DNA of 5,716 bases from Candidatus Heimdallarchaeota archaeon (GTDB taxonomy: Archaea > Asgardarchaeota > Heimdallarchaeia > Heimdallarchaeales > Heimdallarchaeaceae), in assembly GCA_016839875.1 (NCBI GenBank), contig JAEOTK010000087.1, forward strand, positions 1 through 5,716, written 5' to 3'. The position numbers were made by a program, and so were the translations under genes. Positions 1 through 5,716 of this stretch are shown one piece after another. The notes below the pieces were generated by a model that had not been told where the DNA came from, searched no databases, and saw nothing but the letters and a program-made list of their open reading frames with translations. The stretch's first letter is position 1; the number at the start of each line of letters is the position of its first letter.

Positions 1-1406
1 AGTGGAATTTGTATATTGGACATAATTCTCTGTGTAAAAGATATTCTATGCCCTCTTCGAGCACCAGCTGATAGATAATATTCTCTAAAGAAATTACTGT
101 TAAGATAACCAAGGATGAAAAAAGGATCAATCTTCAAAGGCACAATGGTTAAAATATCTCCTGAAGGCAAAAAATCTTCTCGTGATATACTAAATCTATT
201 GACTTTGCTTCGATCTAGAGTTGGAATATAGATTTTCAATCGATTGGTATGATTTTGAAAATTCTTGAAATTTCTTAGAGCTTGCCATTGAAACCATTGT
301 TTATCAGAAGGAAGATATCTCTCTTTCATTGTCTCTCTGAATGGTAATATCTTATCATAGATGTTAGGATACTGTTCTTTTAGAATTTCCTCAGAATCCA
401 AATCGTCTGGTATTAACACGTATTTTGCATGACCTTCAGTCCAGTAAGCTTTACAATGAATAGCTTTTACACTTCTAATAACAAGTCTTCTTTCTTCTTC
501 TGTGAAGTGTTTCATTTCTTCATCAGAGATAATGAATGCCCTATCAAATCCTGAAACTAAGCCAACACCTATCCAAGCGATTTCTTTTAGAGAGATAGAC
601 GATTCGATTTTAATTTCAGGATAAGTTGTCCAGATTGAATCAGAACTAACAAATACTTTCTTTTCTTCATAGAAGAATGCGTCATTACTTTTTCTCTTAG
701 TAATAGATTCTAATCCTTTTTCCAAGATATTTCTTTTCGAAATCTTCCTACTAGTTATACGAAGAATTTGAGTCCTATCATTTTTCTTGGGTTGCTCCTT
801 CTTAAATTTGAAAATGATTGTTTCAGGATTTTCTCCTTCAAATAATTTGATTTCATCAAGATCAATAATATAATTCAAGAATCCTTTTTTGATTATTTTT
901 TCTCTAACGATTTTTGCATAAGTGTTGTAGAAGAACCCATAAGGAACGATGTAAATTAATTCTCCTCCATCCTTAATTAAATCAATAGATTTCATAATGA
1001 AAGCATAGTAAATATCGGATTCTTTACTTGATACAATTTTTGTTACCTTCTTTCTTACAGCTGGTGGTAGAGAGTTATAATGAGCGTAAGGAGGATTTCC
1101 AATAATAATATCAAATTTCTTTTCTGGATCCCAATCAAGATAATCTTCATTATACAATTTTATTTGAGGGAATTTACTTTTACAAATCTTAAATAACTCT
1201 GTGTCTAGTTCTATTCCTTCAATGTTTTTGAAATTTTGTGACAGAAGCAGTTCAAGAAATACTCCTCTTCCAAAACCACTATCTAAGATCTCAACATCTT
1301 CATTATTCTTGTACCTATCACTGATTAAAGCTACCATTAATTCAACGATTTCTTTAGGAGTTTCAATGAATGCAATTGATTCTTTTTTTAGCTCGTGTTC
1401 TGTCAC
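1..1406 (-). CDS. M.TaqI-like adenine-N6 DNA methyltransferase, 3' end cut by the window edge
   Basis: Transfers a methyl group from S-adenosylmethionine to adenine N6 in a specific DNA site. From a GTG start, 468 codons are open and no stop is reached before base 1. The methylase motifs appear in gamma-class order: motif X FIETP (13-17), SAM-binding motif I ILDSGFGRG (40-48), acidic motif II GIELD (64-68), catalytic NPPY (104-107) and GGELIYIVP (147-155). M.TaqI has its NPPY at almost the same position. Residues about 265-468 resemble the TaqI-type specificity domain, including GDILTIVP (416-423), LNSNFF (435-440) and a final IQIP. M.TaqI is 421 residues, so this protein is longer. ATG codons at 1470 and 1465 are out of frame and soon stop. 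The GTG is chosen because it precedes motif X by 12 residues and has a TATA-like box 25 bases upstream. It is transcribed divergently from the FMN enzyme. No restriction partner is visible, so it could be an orphan methylase, half of a restriction pair, or part of a fused type IIG enzyme. The family call is firm; the recognition site is unknown. Confidence 0.93.
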   Translation of the reverse strand, partial: MTEHELKKESIAFIETPKEIVELMVALISDRYKNNEDVEILDSGFGRGVFLELLLSQNFKNIEGIELDTELFKICKSKFPQIKLYNEDYLDWDPEKKFDIIIGNPPYAHYNSLPPAVRKKVTKIVSSKESDIYYAFIMKSIDLIKDGGELIYIVPYGFFYNTYAKIVREKIIKKGFLNYIIDLDEIKLFEGENPETIIFKFKKEQPKKNDRTQILRITSRKISKRNILEKGLESITKRKSNDAFFYEEKKVFVSSDSIWTTYPEIKIESSISLKEIAWIGVGLVSGFDRAFIISDEEMKHFTEEERRLVIRSVKAIHCKAYWTEGHAKYVLIPDDLDSEEILKEQYPNIYDKILPFRETMKERYLPSDKQWFQWQALRNFKNFQNHTNRLKIYIPTLDRSKVNRFSISREDFLPSGDILTIVPLKIDPFFILGYLNSNFFREYYLSAGARRGHRISFTQRIMSNIQIP

Positions 1407-1427
1407 TACTCTGTTATATTGTATTTT

Positions 1428-1436
1428 ATTTAAAAT
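1428..1436 (-). promoter_or_regulatory. TATA-like box for the methyltransferase
   Basis: The minus strand reads ATTTTAAAT here, centred about 25 bases before the GTG at 1406. An archaeal TATA box at this distance would start the transcript at or next to the GTG, giving a leaderless mRNA. No Shine-Dalgarno sequence precedes the GTG, which fits. The region is AT-rich in general, so a chance match is possible. Confidence 0.5.
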
Positions 1437-1495
1437 CGTTTCTAGAATTTTACTCGATAAACCATAACATTTTGTCTAGTTTTGGTAAAAGTAAA

Positions 1496-1520
1496 GAGAT
1501 TTAAATTTACACTTTAATTC
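1496..1520 (+). promoter_or_regulatory. TATA-like promoter region for the FMN enzyme
   Basis: Two AT boxes precede the ATG at 1541. ATTTAAATTTA (1499-1509), preceded by the purine-rich GTAAAGAG, sits about 37 bases upstream and would give a leader of roughly 10 bases. CTTTAATT (1512-1519) sits about 25 bases upstream and would give a leaderless transcript. I cannot tell which is used. There is no Shine-Dalgarno sequence before the ATG. The first box is nearly symmetrical and could also work on the minus strand. Confidence 0.45.
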
Positions 1521-1540
1521 GGCATAATACAAATTTAGAG

Positions 1541-2596
1541 ATGAAAGAAATGTCTGTTGAGGATTATAGAAAAATCGCAAGAGAAAAAATGAAAGGTCAT
1601 TGTGGTGTCTATAAGCACTGTGATGGAGCAGATGTGAGAATCTGTCAAAGAAATGCTTATGGAAAAGCTATAGGTTTTGGAGGAGTAGGTTCAGGTCAGA
1701 GTTTTAAAAATAACTTCGATGCAGTTAAAGCAATCAAACTAAAAATGCGTGTTATTGGTGATCATTATTCTCCAAATACTGAATACGATTTCTTTGGGAA
1801 TAAGCTTACAATGCCAATCATGGGTGCTAGTGTGACAGGAGTAAATTCTTTTGGAGGAGACGCAGTTATTACAGAACCAGATTTCTGTAAAGCTACCGTT
1901 GTGGGTGCTAAAACTGCAGGAACTGTAGGATGGAGAGGAGATACTTATACTTACGATTTCGATTTTATGCCTTGTTATGATGCAATATGTAATGTTGGAG
2001 AAGGGTGGGGTGTCAAAATAAGCAAACCTCGAGATCAAGAAGTTCTAAAGAAAGTTTTCAAGATGTATGAAGAAGGAGGAGCTATAGCTGTTGGAACCGA
2101 TGTTGACGGTTGTGGATCAACTATCATGGCAGCTCACAATAAACCTGTTTTCAGAAAATCTCCTGAAGATATCAAAGAGTTAGTTAATTCTACAAAACTA
2201 CCAGTAATAATCAAAGGAATTATGACACCTGAAGATGCTATCGCAGCAACTGAAGCTGGAGCAGCTGCAATAGTTGTGAGTAATCATGGAGGTAGAGTTC
2301 TAGATTACACTCCAGGAACAGCAGATGTTCTTCCTTCAATCGTTGATGCAATTAAAGGTAAAACAAGAATACTCGTTGATGGTGGAATCAGGAACGGTTA
2401 CGATGTTTTGAAGATGCTTGCTGTCGGTGCAGAAGCAGTTCTTATAGGTAGAGATATCGTAAGAGCAGCTGTTGGAGGAGGAGCTGAAGGTGTAAAAGCA
2501 CACTTTGAACTTCTTCAGAAAACACTTGCAAAAGCTATGCGAATGACTGGTGTTGCATCACTTGACGAAATTACTCGAGATATTATTTATGGATAA
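1541..2596 (+). CDS. FMN-dependent alpha-hydroxy-acid oxidase/dehydrogenase, short form
   Basis: Probably oxidises a small 2-hydroxy acid (lactate or glycolate type) to the 2-oxo acid using FMN; it is cytosolic, with no signal peptide. The C-terminal half of the TIM barrel carries the family signature: K225 in IIKGIMTPEDA, catalytic H249 and R252 in SNHGGR (247-252), the FMN-phosphate site DGGIR (280-284) and IGR (302-304). Spacings K-H 24, K-D 55 and K-R 79 equal those of spinach glycolate oxidase as I recall its numbering (K230, H254, D285, R309). D187 fits the conserved aspartate. The roughly 35-residue loop-4 lid found in classical members is absent, and T194 falls where the second substrate arginine should be. 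The N-terminus has cysteines at 21, 27 and 35. This layout matches short clostridial-type relatives of unclear substrate. Type 2 isopentenyl-diphosphate isomerase was considered, but SNHGGR argues against it. M4 (position 1550) is an alternative start. The gene ends three bases from the converging peptidase gene. Confidence 0.9.
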   Translation: MKEMSVEDYRKIAREKMKGHCGVYKHCDGADVRICQRNAYGKAIGFGGVGSGQSFKNNFDAVKAIKLKMRVIGDHYSPNTEYDFFGNKLTMPIMGASVTGVNSFGGDAVITEPDFCKATVVGAKTAGTVGWRGDTYTYDFDFMPCYDAICNVGEGWGVKISKPRDQEVLKKVFKMYEEGGAIAVGTDVDGCGSTIMAAHNKPVFRKSPEDIKELVNSTKLPVIIKGIMTPEDAIAATEAGAAAIVVSNHGGRVLDYTPGTADVLPSIVDAIKGKTRILVDGGIRNGYDVLKMLAVGAEAVLIGRDIVRAAVGGGAEGVKAHFELLQKTLAKAMRMTGVASLDEITRDIIYG

Positions 2597-2599
2597 TAG

Positions 2600-3688
2600 C
2601 TAAGATGAATGAAGCTTCTTTACTTTCTCAATAGAGATAGCTTCAATTATCCTATTATCCCTTCCTTTCATCGTAGTAGCTTTTAATAGAGAATTTAATA
2701 TTGCTTCTTCTGTAGATTCAACAGATGCTTTGAGTAAGAGACTGAAGATTTTAGAATGCTCATTAATAATCTTCGTTTCAAATTTGTGCTCTTTTCTATC
2801 ATGAAGAATTTTGTCACCTGTAGAAAAAGCTATGATTATATCTCCAGAACCCCATGAAGCATAACTACCTGTTCTTGAAATACCTAAAGGAGCTCTCTTT
2901 GCTATCCTGTTAAGTTGTCTTGAATTAAGAGGTGCATTTGTAGCTATAATAACCATGATCGATCCTTTTTCTTTTTCTAATTTTTCAAATTTCTCATTTT
3001 CTTGATAATATTTCTTTCCTAGAATTGTAAAATCATCTTTGTGTCCAAAATTTGATAGCACAAGAACACCAAGAACATACTCTCCATTTTCTGTAGTTAT
3101 TTTTCTAGAAGACGTGCCTATTCCGGCTTTATGCCCAAATGCTATCATTCCAGTTCCAGCACCAACACAACCTTCTTCTACATTTACAGAAGCGTTATTT
3201 ATTGCTTCGAAGACATGCTCTTTCTTAACATGTCTTCCTTGAACATCATTGAGAAGACCATCGTTACATTCTCCTACAACTACATTAACCGTAGAGGTTT
3301 TTATTCCTATATCTGGATTATCCTGCAAATGATAGTCTATTAAAGCATCAGCAACTAATGGAATATTCAGAGTACCAGTTAATGCGATAATAGATTCAAT
3401 AGTTCCTAATTCTTGAACATGGACTAAACCTATAGTTTTACCATATCCATTCATGATGAAAAAACTAGCAGGAACTTTCTCTCGAAAGATGTTTCCTTCA
3501 TGGGGGATAATTACTGTGACTCCTGTTCGGATAGGTCCTTTTCCAGGAATTAATTTACCTTCTCCTTCAATGATAGTATGCTGACCTACTTTAACTCCAG
3601 GCACATCAGTAATAGAATTCAAATCTCCCACTTCAAGATCTCCCACTCTCAGACCCAAGTCTCTTAATCTGAATCGTTCATCTGACAT
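2600..3688 (-). CDS. P1/S58 family aminopeptidase (DmpA-like), self-cleaving
   Basis: Member of the DmpA/BapA family (peptidase S58), whose precursors cut themselves to expose an N-terminal serine nucleophile and then remove N-terminal residues from small peptides, amides or esters. At 362 residues it is close to DmpA (375). The N-terminal ITDVPGVKVGQHT (26-38) and RTGVTVI (54-60) are typical. VGECNDG (138-144) and GAGTGMIAFGHKAGIGTSSR (176-195) are further family blocks. Cleavage is predicted between G242 and S243, within KGSIMVIIATNAPL, making alpha and beta chains of about 242 and 120 residues. N213, S281 and D283 fall near the positions of DmpA active-site residues N218, S288 and E290, so the last would be a Glu-to-Asp change; this alignment is from memory. 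There is no signal peptide, so it should be cytosolic. Substrate (L-, D- or beta-amino acids) cannot be read from sequence. A peptide-transporter permease fragment lies upstream on the same strand, which suits a role in using peptides. It has its own promoter-like box. Confidence 0.93.
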   Translation of the reverse strand: MSDERFRLRDLGLRVGDLEVGDLNSITDVPGVKVGQHTIIEGEGKLIPGKGPIRTGVTVIIPHEGNIFREKVPASFFIMNGYGKTIGLVHVQELGTIESIIALTGTLNIPLVADALIDYHLQDNPDIGIKTSTVNVVVGECNDGLLNDVQGRHVKKEHVFEAINNASVNVEEGCVGAGTGMIAFGHKAGIGTSSRKITTENGEYVLGVLVLSNFGHKDDFTILGKKYYQENEKFEKLEKEKGSIMVIIATNAPLNSRQLNRIAKRAPLGISRTGSYASWGSGDIIIAFSTGDKILHDRKEHKFETKIINEHSKIFSLLLKASVESTEEAILNSLLKATTMKGRDNRIIEAISIEKVKKLHSS

Positions 3689-3718
3689 ATTGATTACCGG
3701 AGATAGGAAAAATTGTTT

Positions 3719-3728
3719 CTATATAATT
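3719..3728 (-). promoter_or_regulatory. TATA-like box for the P1 peptidase
   Basis: The minus strand reads AATTATATAG, centred about 35 bases before the ATG at 3688, which predicts a leader of roughly 10 bases. No Shine-Dalgarno sequence is seen before the ATG. The box lies in the 49-bp gap after the membrane-protein stop, so the peptidase can be transcribed by itself. It also resembles a bacterial -10 element, so it does not settle the domain of life on its own. Confidence 0.5.
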
Positions 3729-3737
3729 TTTTAGTTT

Positions 3738-5450
3738 TCAAGTATAGTAATAAGTTTCTAGAACTAACTTAGAGTATATCTCGTCATACATTGCAACCAT
3801 AGATTCCTTTGCTAAATCTTTCTCAAAATTTCTTTTCTTCTTAGCTTCAGGTTGATTAAATCGCCAAATACTTACAAAGAACTGGAAGAAGAGTTTTAGC
3901 ATATAGTAAATACTTAGTGGTAAAGCAAGGATGACTTTGAACAGAAAAAGAAATGCCTTCCAGACCATCTTTAGAACTTCTTTTGCTTCAGCTAAATTCT
4001 GTTTCTCTTTTTTATCTTTTGTCTCATCTTCCTCCAAAAGTATTGAAAATAGACCTTTTTGAATTTCTGCAAATCTTGTTCCCAAAAACTTTCCAGCTCT
4101 TTTACTCCATCCTTTAGAAAATCTCCTTTTGGAATAACTACCAATATGTTTACCATAGGAAACAAAAGCATCAAAGAGTTCAATATAGGGAACAATTAAC
4201 CCATAAGAAAGATTTCTGAGTTTGATTCTTAAACCTCTTCTGAATCTAGGTTTTGCAAAATGGTCTATGATATATCTTTGAGCTCCCAAAGCTAATGAGA
4301 AAGCTAACTGATTATATTCCATATCACTCATTGGCATCTCGTATTTATTTTCAACTGCCATAACACCTTTTAGAGCACCTGTAAGCAAAATAGAGCTGTA
4401 AAAAGGTTTAGTGATGAATTTATCTTGTAATTTAACTGTAACAAAATCAAAAGTCTGTTTAGCTTCTTTGTATGGAAGATTGTGTCTTTCTGCAAATAAA
4501 GCTAATCCTGGTTCTTTAGACCATGGAATCATGGAAGTTTCTTTTTGCCAAATCTCGAGAGCAAAAGCGCGAGAGATATAATCCTCGATTTGAGTCATAT
4601 CCAATCTTTCTTCAGATTTAGAAGAAAGGAATCTACGATAAACTTCTTTTGCTTTTTCGGATAAGGAAGTAGGATCGAGATTAAGAATATTAGTGAATCT
4701 TCTGCGCAGATTTTTTAGATCACCCATAAGATCAAGTTTGAATTCTTCATACGTTTCTTGAGATATAGGAGGAGCATCAAAGAAACTGAAGCTAGCTTTG
4801 CTAGCTAAATACGGCAGAGCAAACAAATCTTCAACTTTTTGATAGTAAGAGGCGAATCTATAAGCTCCAATCTTCACCATTCGAAGACTAGATTTGTGGA
4901 ACAAGCTGTAGATAGGTCCAGTAATAGTAGCAATGAAAGAGAGAATACCCATAACTGTAGAACAGATGATTGCAATAACGGTTAGAAGTAACCAACGAGC
5001 AGTTTCTCCTAATCTTTGGAAAAATTCAAACCTGTTAGTAACCGCATCTAGAAGTGCATCAAAATTAGTTGTTTGGCTTTGGATCAGAACAAGTGAAGCA
5101 ACAATAATGACCACGATTATGAGAACATGATCATAGGTTTCACCAACACCTCTTTGGATAGGATAAGCTTTATTGATACGATCCTCTTTGATAATTAGTT
5201 CGTCAATTTCCTCTTCAATCTTGACCATTTCCATTTTCTCGTGACTTGAAAATAGGTTGGAAATATAAACTAAATATTTTCTCCAGAGATTAAGGATGGG
5301 AACAAGTTCTCGTAGACCTCGAGGAATCAATGTTTCATAGATTTGAAAGACAACCTTTGCAAAGACAACTACAATATAAAGAAGAATACCTCCTAACCAT
5401 AAGAAAGGAAGTAAACACATTTTGAATATCTTGCCAAAGCTGATTTTCAT
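3738..5450 (-). CDS. Membrane protein of unknown function, 570 residues
   Basis: I do not recognise this family. Hydrophobic stretches lie at about 12-35, 107-125, 153-182 and 497-527. The last holds a proline near its centre (P511) and may be a hairpin rather than one span. Between them, residues about 183-490 form a large soluble, mainly helical and strongly basic region, for example KPRFRRGLRIKLR (400-412) and YSKRRFSKGWSKR (439-451). The positive-inside rule therefore places it in the cytoplasm. Residues 70-95 are highly charged and could form a short coiled coil. An acidic-basic stretch (473-484) precedes the last membrane segment, and the C-terminus ends in ETYYYT. No catalytic motif, nucleotide-binding loop or metal site is evident. 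The ATG start leads into a basic-then-hydrophobic N-terminus. The neighbours on the same strand are a peptide permease upstream and a P1 peptidase downstream, both separated by promoter-like gaps. The long open frame and coherent hydropathy make it a real gene; any function would be a guess. Confidence 0.85.
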   Translation of the reverse strand: MKISFGKIFKMCLLPFLWLGGILLYIVVVFAKVVFQIYETLIPRGLRELVPILNLWRKYLVYISNLFSSHEKMEMVKIEEEIDELIIKEDRINKAYPIQRGVGETYDHVLIIVVIIVASLVLIQSQTTNFDALLDAVTNRFEFFQRLGETARWLLLTVIAIICSTVMGILSFIATITGPIYSLFHKSSLRMVKIGAYRFASYYQKVEDLFALPYLASKASFSFFDAPPISQETYEEFKLDLMGDLKNLRRRFTNILNLDPTSLSEKAKEVYRRFLSSKSEERLDMTQIEDYISRAFALEIWQKETSMIPWSKEPGLALFAERHNLPYKEAKQTFDFVTVKLQDKFITKPFYSSILLTGALKGVMAVENKYEMPMSDMEYNQLAFSLALGAQRYIIDHFAKPRFRRGLRIKLRNLSYGLIVPYIELFDAFVSYGKHIGSYSKRRFSKGWSKRAGKFLGTRFAEIQKGLFSILLEEDETKDKKEKQNLAEAKEVLKMVWKAFLFLFKVILALPLSIYYMLKLFFQFFVSIWRFNQPEAKKKRNFEKDLAKESMVAMYDEIYSKLVLETYYYT

Positions 5451-5473
5451 ATTTACAGTAATCTTGTAAAACT

Positions 5474-5490
5474 CCTTTAATTTTAATTTT
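5474..5490 (-). promoter_or_regulatory. TATA-like AT box for the 570-residue membrane protein
   Basis: The minus strand reads AAAATTAAAATTAAAGG, 24 to 40 bases before the ATG at 5450, suiting a transcript with little or no leader. An AAAGGAG sequence overlaps the end of this box but stands about 21 bases from the ATG, too far for a normal ribosome binding site. The only codon at a usable distance from it is an ATT, so the ATG is kept. Confidence 0.42.
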
Positions 5491-5506
5491 GCGATACTAT
5501 TTCTTT

Positions 5507-5536
5507 AGAAAATAAATGTAAGAAAAGAAGAAAATT
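5507..5536 (-). terminator. T-rich terminator-like tract after the permease gene
   Basis: On the minus strand, about eight bases after the permease stop, a pyrimidine-rich stretch runs through TTTTCTTCTTTTCTTAC and then TTTATTTTCT. Archaeal polymerases often stop at such oligo-T tracts without a hairpin, and no hairpin is seen here. Its position between the permease stop and the next promoter-like box suggests that the permease transcript ends here. Confidence 0.45.
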
Positions 5537-5543
5537 GGTTGAA

Positions 5544-5716
5544 CTAATACTTGATTCTCGGGTCAATAAAGACATACGTAATGTCCGTCAACAGCCTTGC
5601 TATTAGGAAAAGAAAGGGGAAGATAGTATTCGTAGCTAGCATTAAAGGGTAGTCCCTGAAGAGCGCTCCGTTAAGGAAGTACGTGCCTATTCCAGGCCAA
5701 GCAAAGACTGTTTCAA
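5544..5716 (-). CDS. Dpp/Opp-type peptide ABC transporter permease, C-terminal 56 residues only
   Basis: The final part of an inner-membrane permease of the DppB/OppB type (binding-protein-dependent transport family), which imports peptides or related solutes (nickel and some sugars in some members) with a partner permease, ATPases and a binding protein. The fragment begins two bases into a codon and reads ETVFAWPGIGTYFLNGALF, then RDYPLMLA, a hydrophobic last membrane helix, and ends in DITYVFIDPRIKY. The block E-x-V-F-x-W-P-G-I-G, then R-D-Y-P, then the terminal D-P-R-I-x-Y is characteristic of the DppB/OppB subunit. A dppC-type gene normally follows, but the next gene on this strand is an unrelated membrane protein. 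Codon use differs from the other genes: four of six threonines use ACG, against none of 38 in the methyltransferase and FMN enzyme together. GC over 5551-5716 is 73 of 166 bases. The 5' end lies beyond the window, so substrate and operon cannot be judged. Confidence 0.9.
   Translation of the reverse strand, partial: ETVFAWPGIGTYFLNGALFRDYPLMLATNTIFPFLFLIARLLTDITYVFIDPRIKY

Noticed and set aside
1201..1467. Plus-strand 88-codon open frame
   Set aside because: It lies antisense to the N-terminal part of the methyltransferase, whose motifs are intact. Its translation is a serine- and isoleucine-rich sequence with no domain.
1739..2038. Minus-strand 99-codon open frame inside the FMN enzyme gene
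   Set aside because: It is an antisense shadow of a well-conserved coding sequence and shows no recognisable motif or promoter.
1541..2596. Type 2 isopentenyl-diphosphate isomerase as identity for the FMN enzyme
   Set aside because: The SNHGGR motif and the lysine, histidine and arginine spacing match hydroxy-acid oxidases rather than the isomerase.
3039..3343. Two overlapping plus-strand open frames of 67 and 70 codons inside the peptidase gene
   Set aside because: Both are antisense to conserved DmpA-family blocks, and they overlap each other in different frames.
3708..3712. Five-T run on the minus strand after the membrane-protein stop as a terminator
   Set aside because: It is short, lies inside the peptidase promoter-to-start interval, and cannot be told from background AT richness.
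3992..4195. Minus-strand 67-codon open frame within the membrane-protein gene
   Set aside because: It is an alternative frame of the longer gene with no start signal of its own.
4471..4620. Possible cyclin-like or TFIIB-like helical repeat in the unknown membrane protein
   Set aside because: The helical pattern is only a vague resemblance, and no family-specific residues could be identified.
4791..4806. Repeated GCTAGC words
   Set aside because: The two copies lie in frame within the membrane-protein gene and follow from nearby Ala-Ser and Leu-Ala codons; a third copy at 5635 is isolated. No larger repeat surrounds them.
4933..5130. Plus-strand 65-codon open frame opposite the membrane segments of the 570-residue protein
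   Set aside because: It is a shadow frame; the opposite strand encodes well-formed hydrophobic helices.

Overview
The window is AT-rich and reads as a fragment of an archaeal chromosome, though this is an inference. Four of the five genes have an AT-rich TATA-like box about 25-38 bases before the start codon. None has a Shine-Dalgarno sequence at normal spacing, so leaderless or very short-leader transcripts are likely. Nothing in the sequence fixes the lineage. Several protein types present (short FMN hydroxy-acid oxidases, DmpA peptidases, Dpp/Opp permeases) also occur in bacteria, so a bacterial source is not fully excluded.

Layout. Positions 1-1406 (minus) hold most of an M.TaqI-like adenine-N6 DNA methyltransferase whose C-terminal end lies beyond base 1. 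A 134-bp divergent gap with AT boxes separates it from 1541-2596 (plus), a short-form FMN-dependent alpha-hydroxy-acid oxidase/dehydrogenase. That gene converges with 2600-3688 (minus), a self-processing P1/S58 (DmpA-type) aminopeptidase, and only three bases lie between the two stop codons. Next, 3738-5450 (minus) encodes a 570-residue membrane protein that I cannot assign to a family. At the right edge, 5544-5716 (minus) is the last 56 codons of a Dpp/Opp-type peptide ABC transporter permease.

How they may fit together. On the minus strand the order is peptide permease, unknown membrane protein, peptidase. This hints at peptide uptake and breakdown, but each gene seems to have its own promoter and the permease is followed by a T-rich terminator-like tract. 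The link is therefore one of proximity, not a demonstrated operon. The hydroxy-acid oxidase and the methyltransferase have no obvious functional tie to the others. No tRNA, rRNA, CRISPR array, insertion sequence or long repeat was seen. The items most worth a second look are the unassigned membrane protein, the odd active-site region of the FMN enzyme, and the different codon use of the permease fragment.
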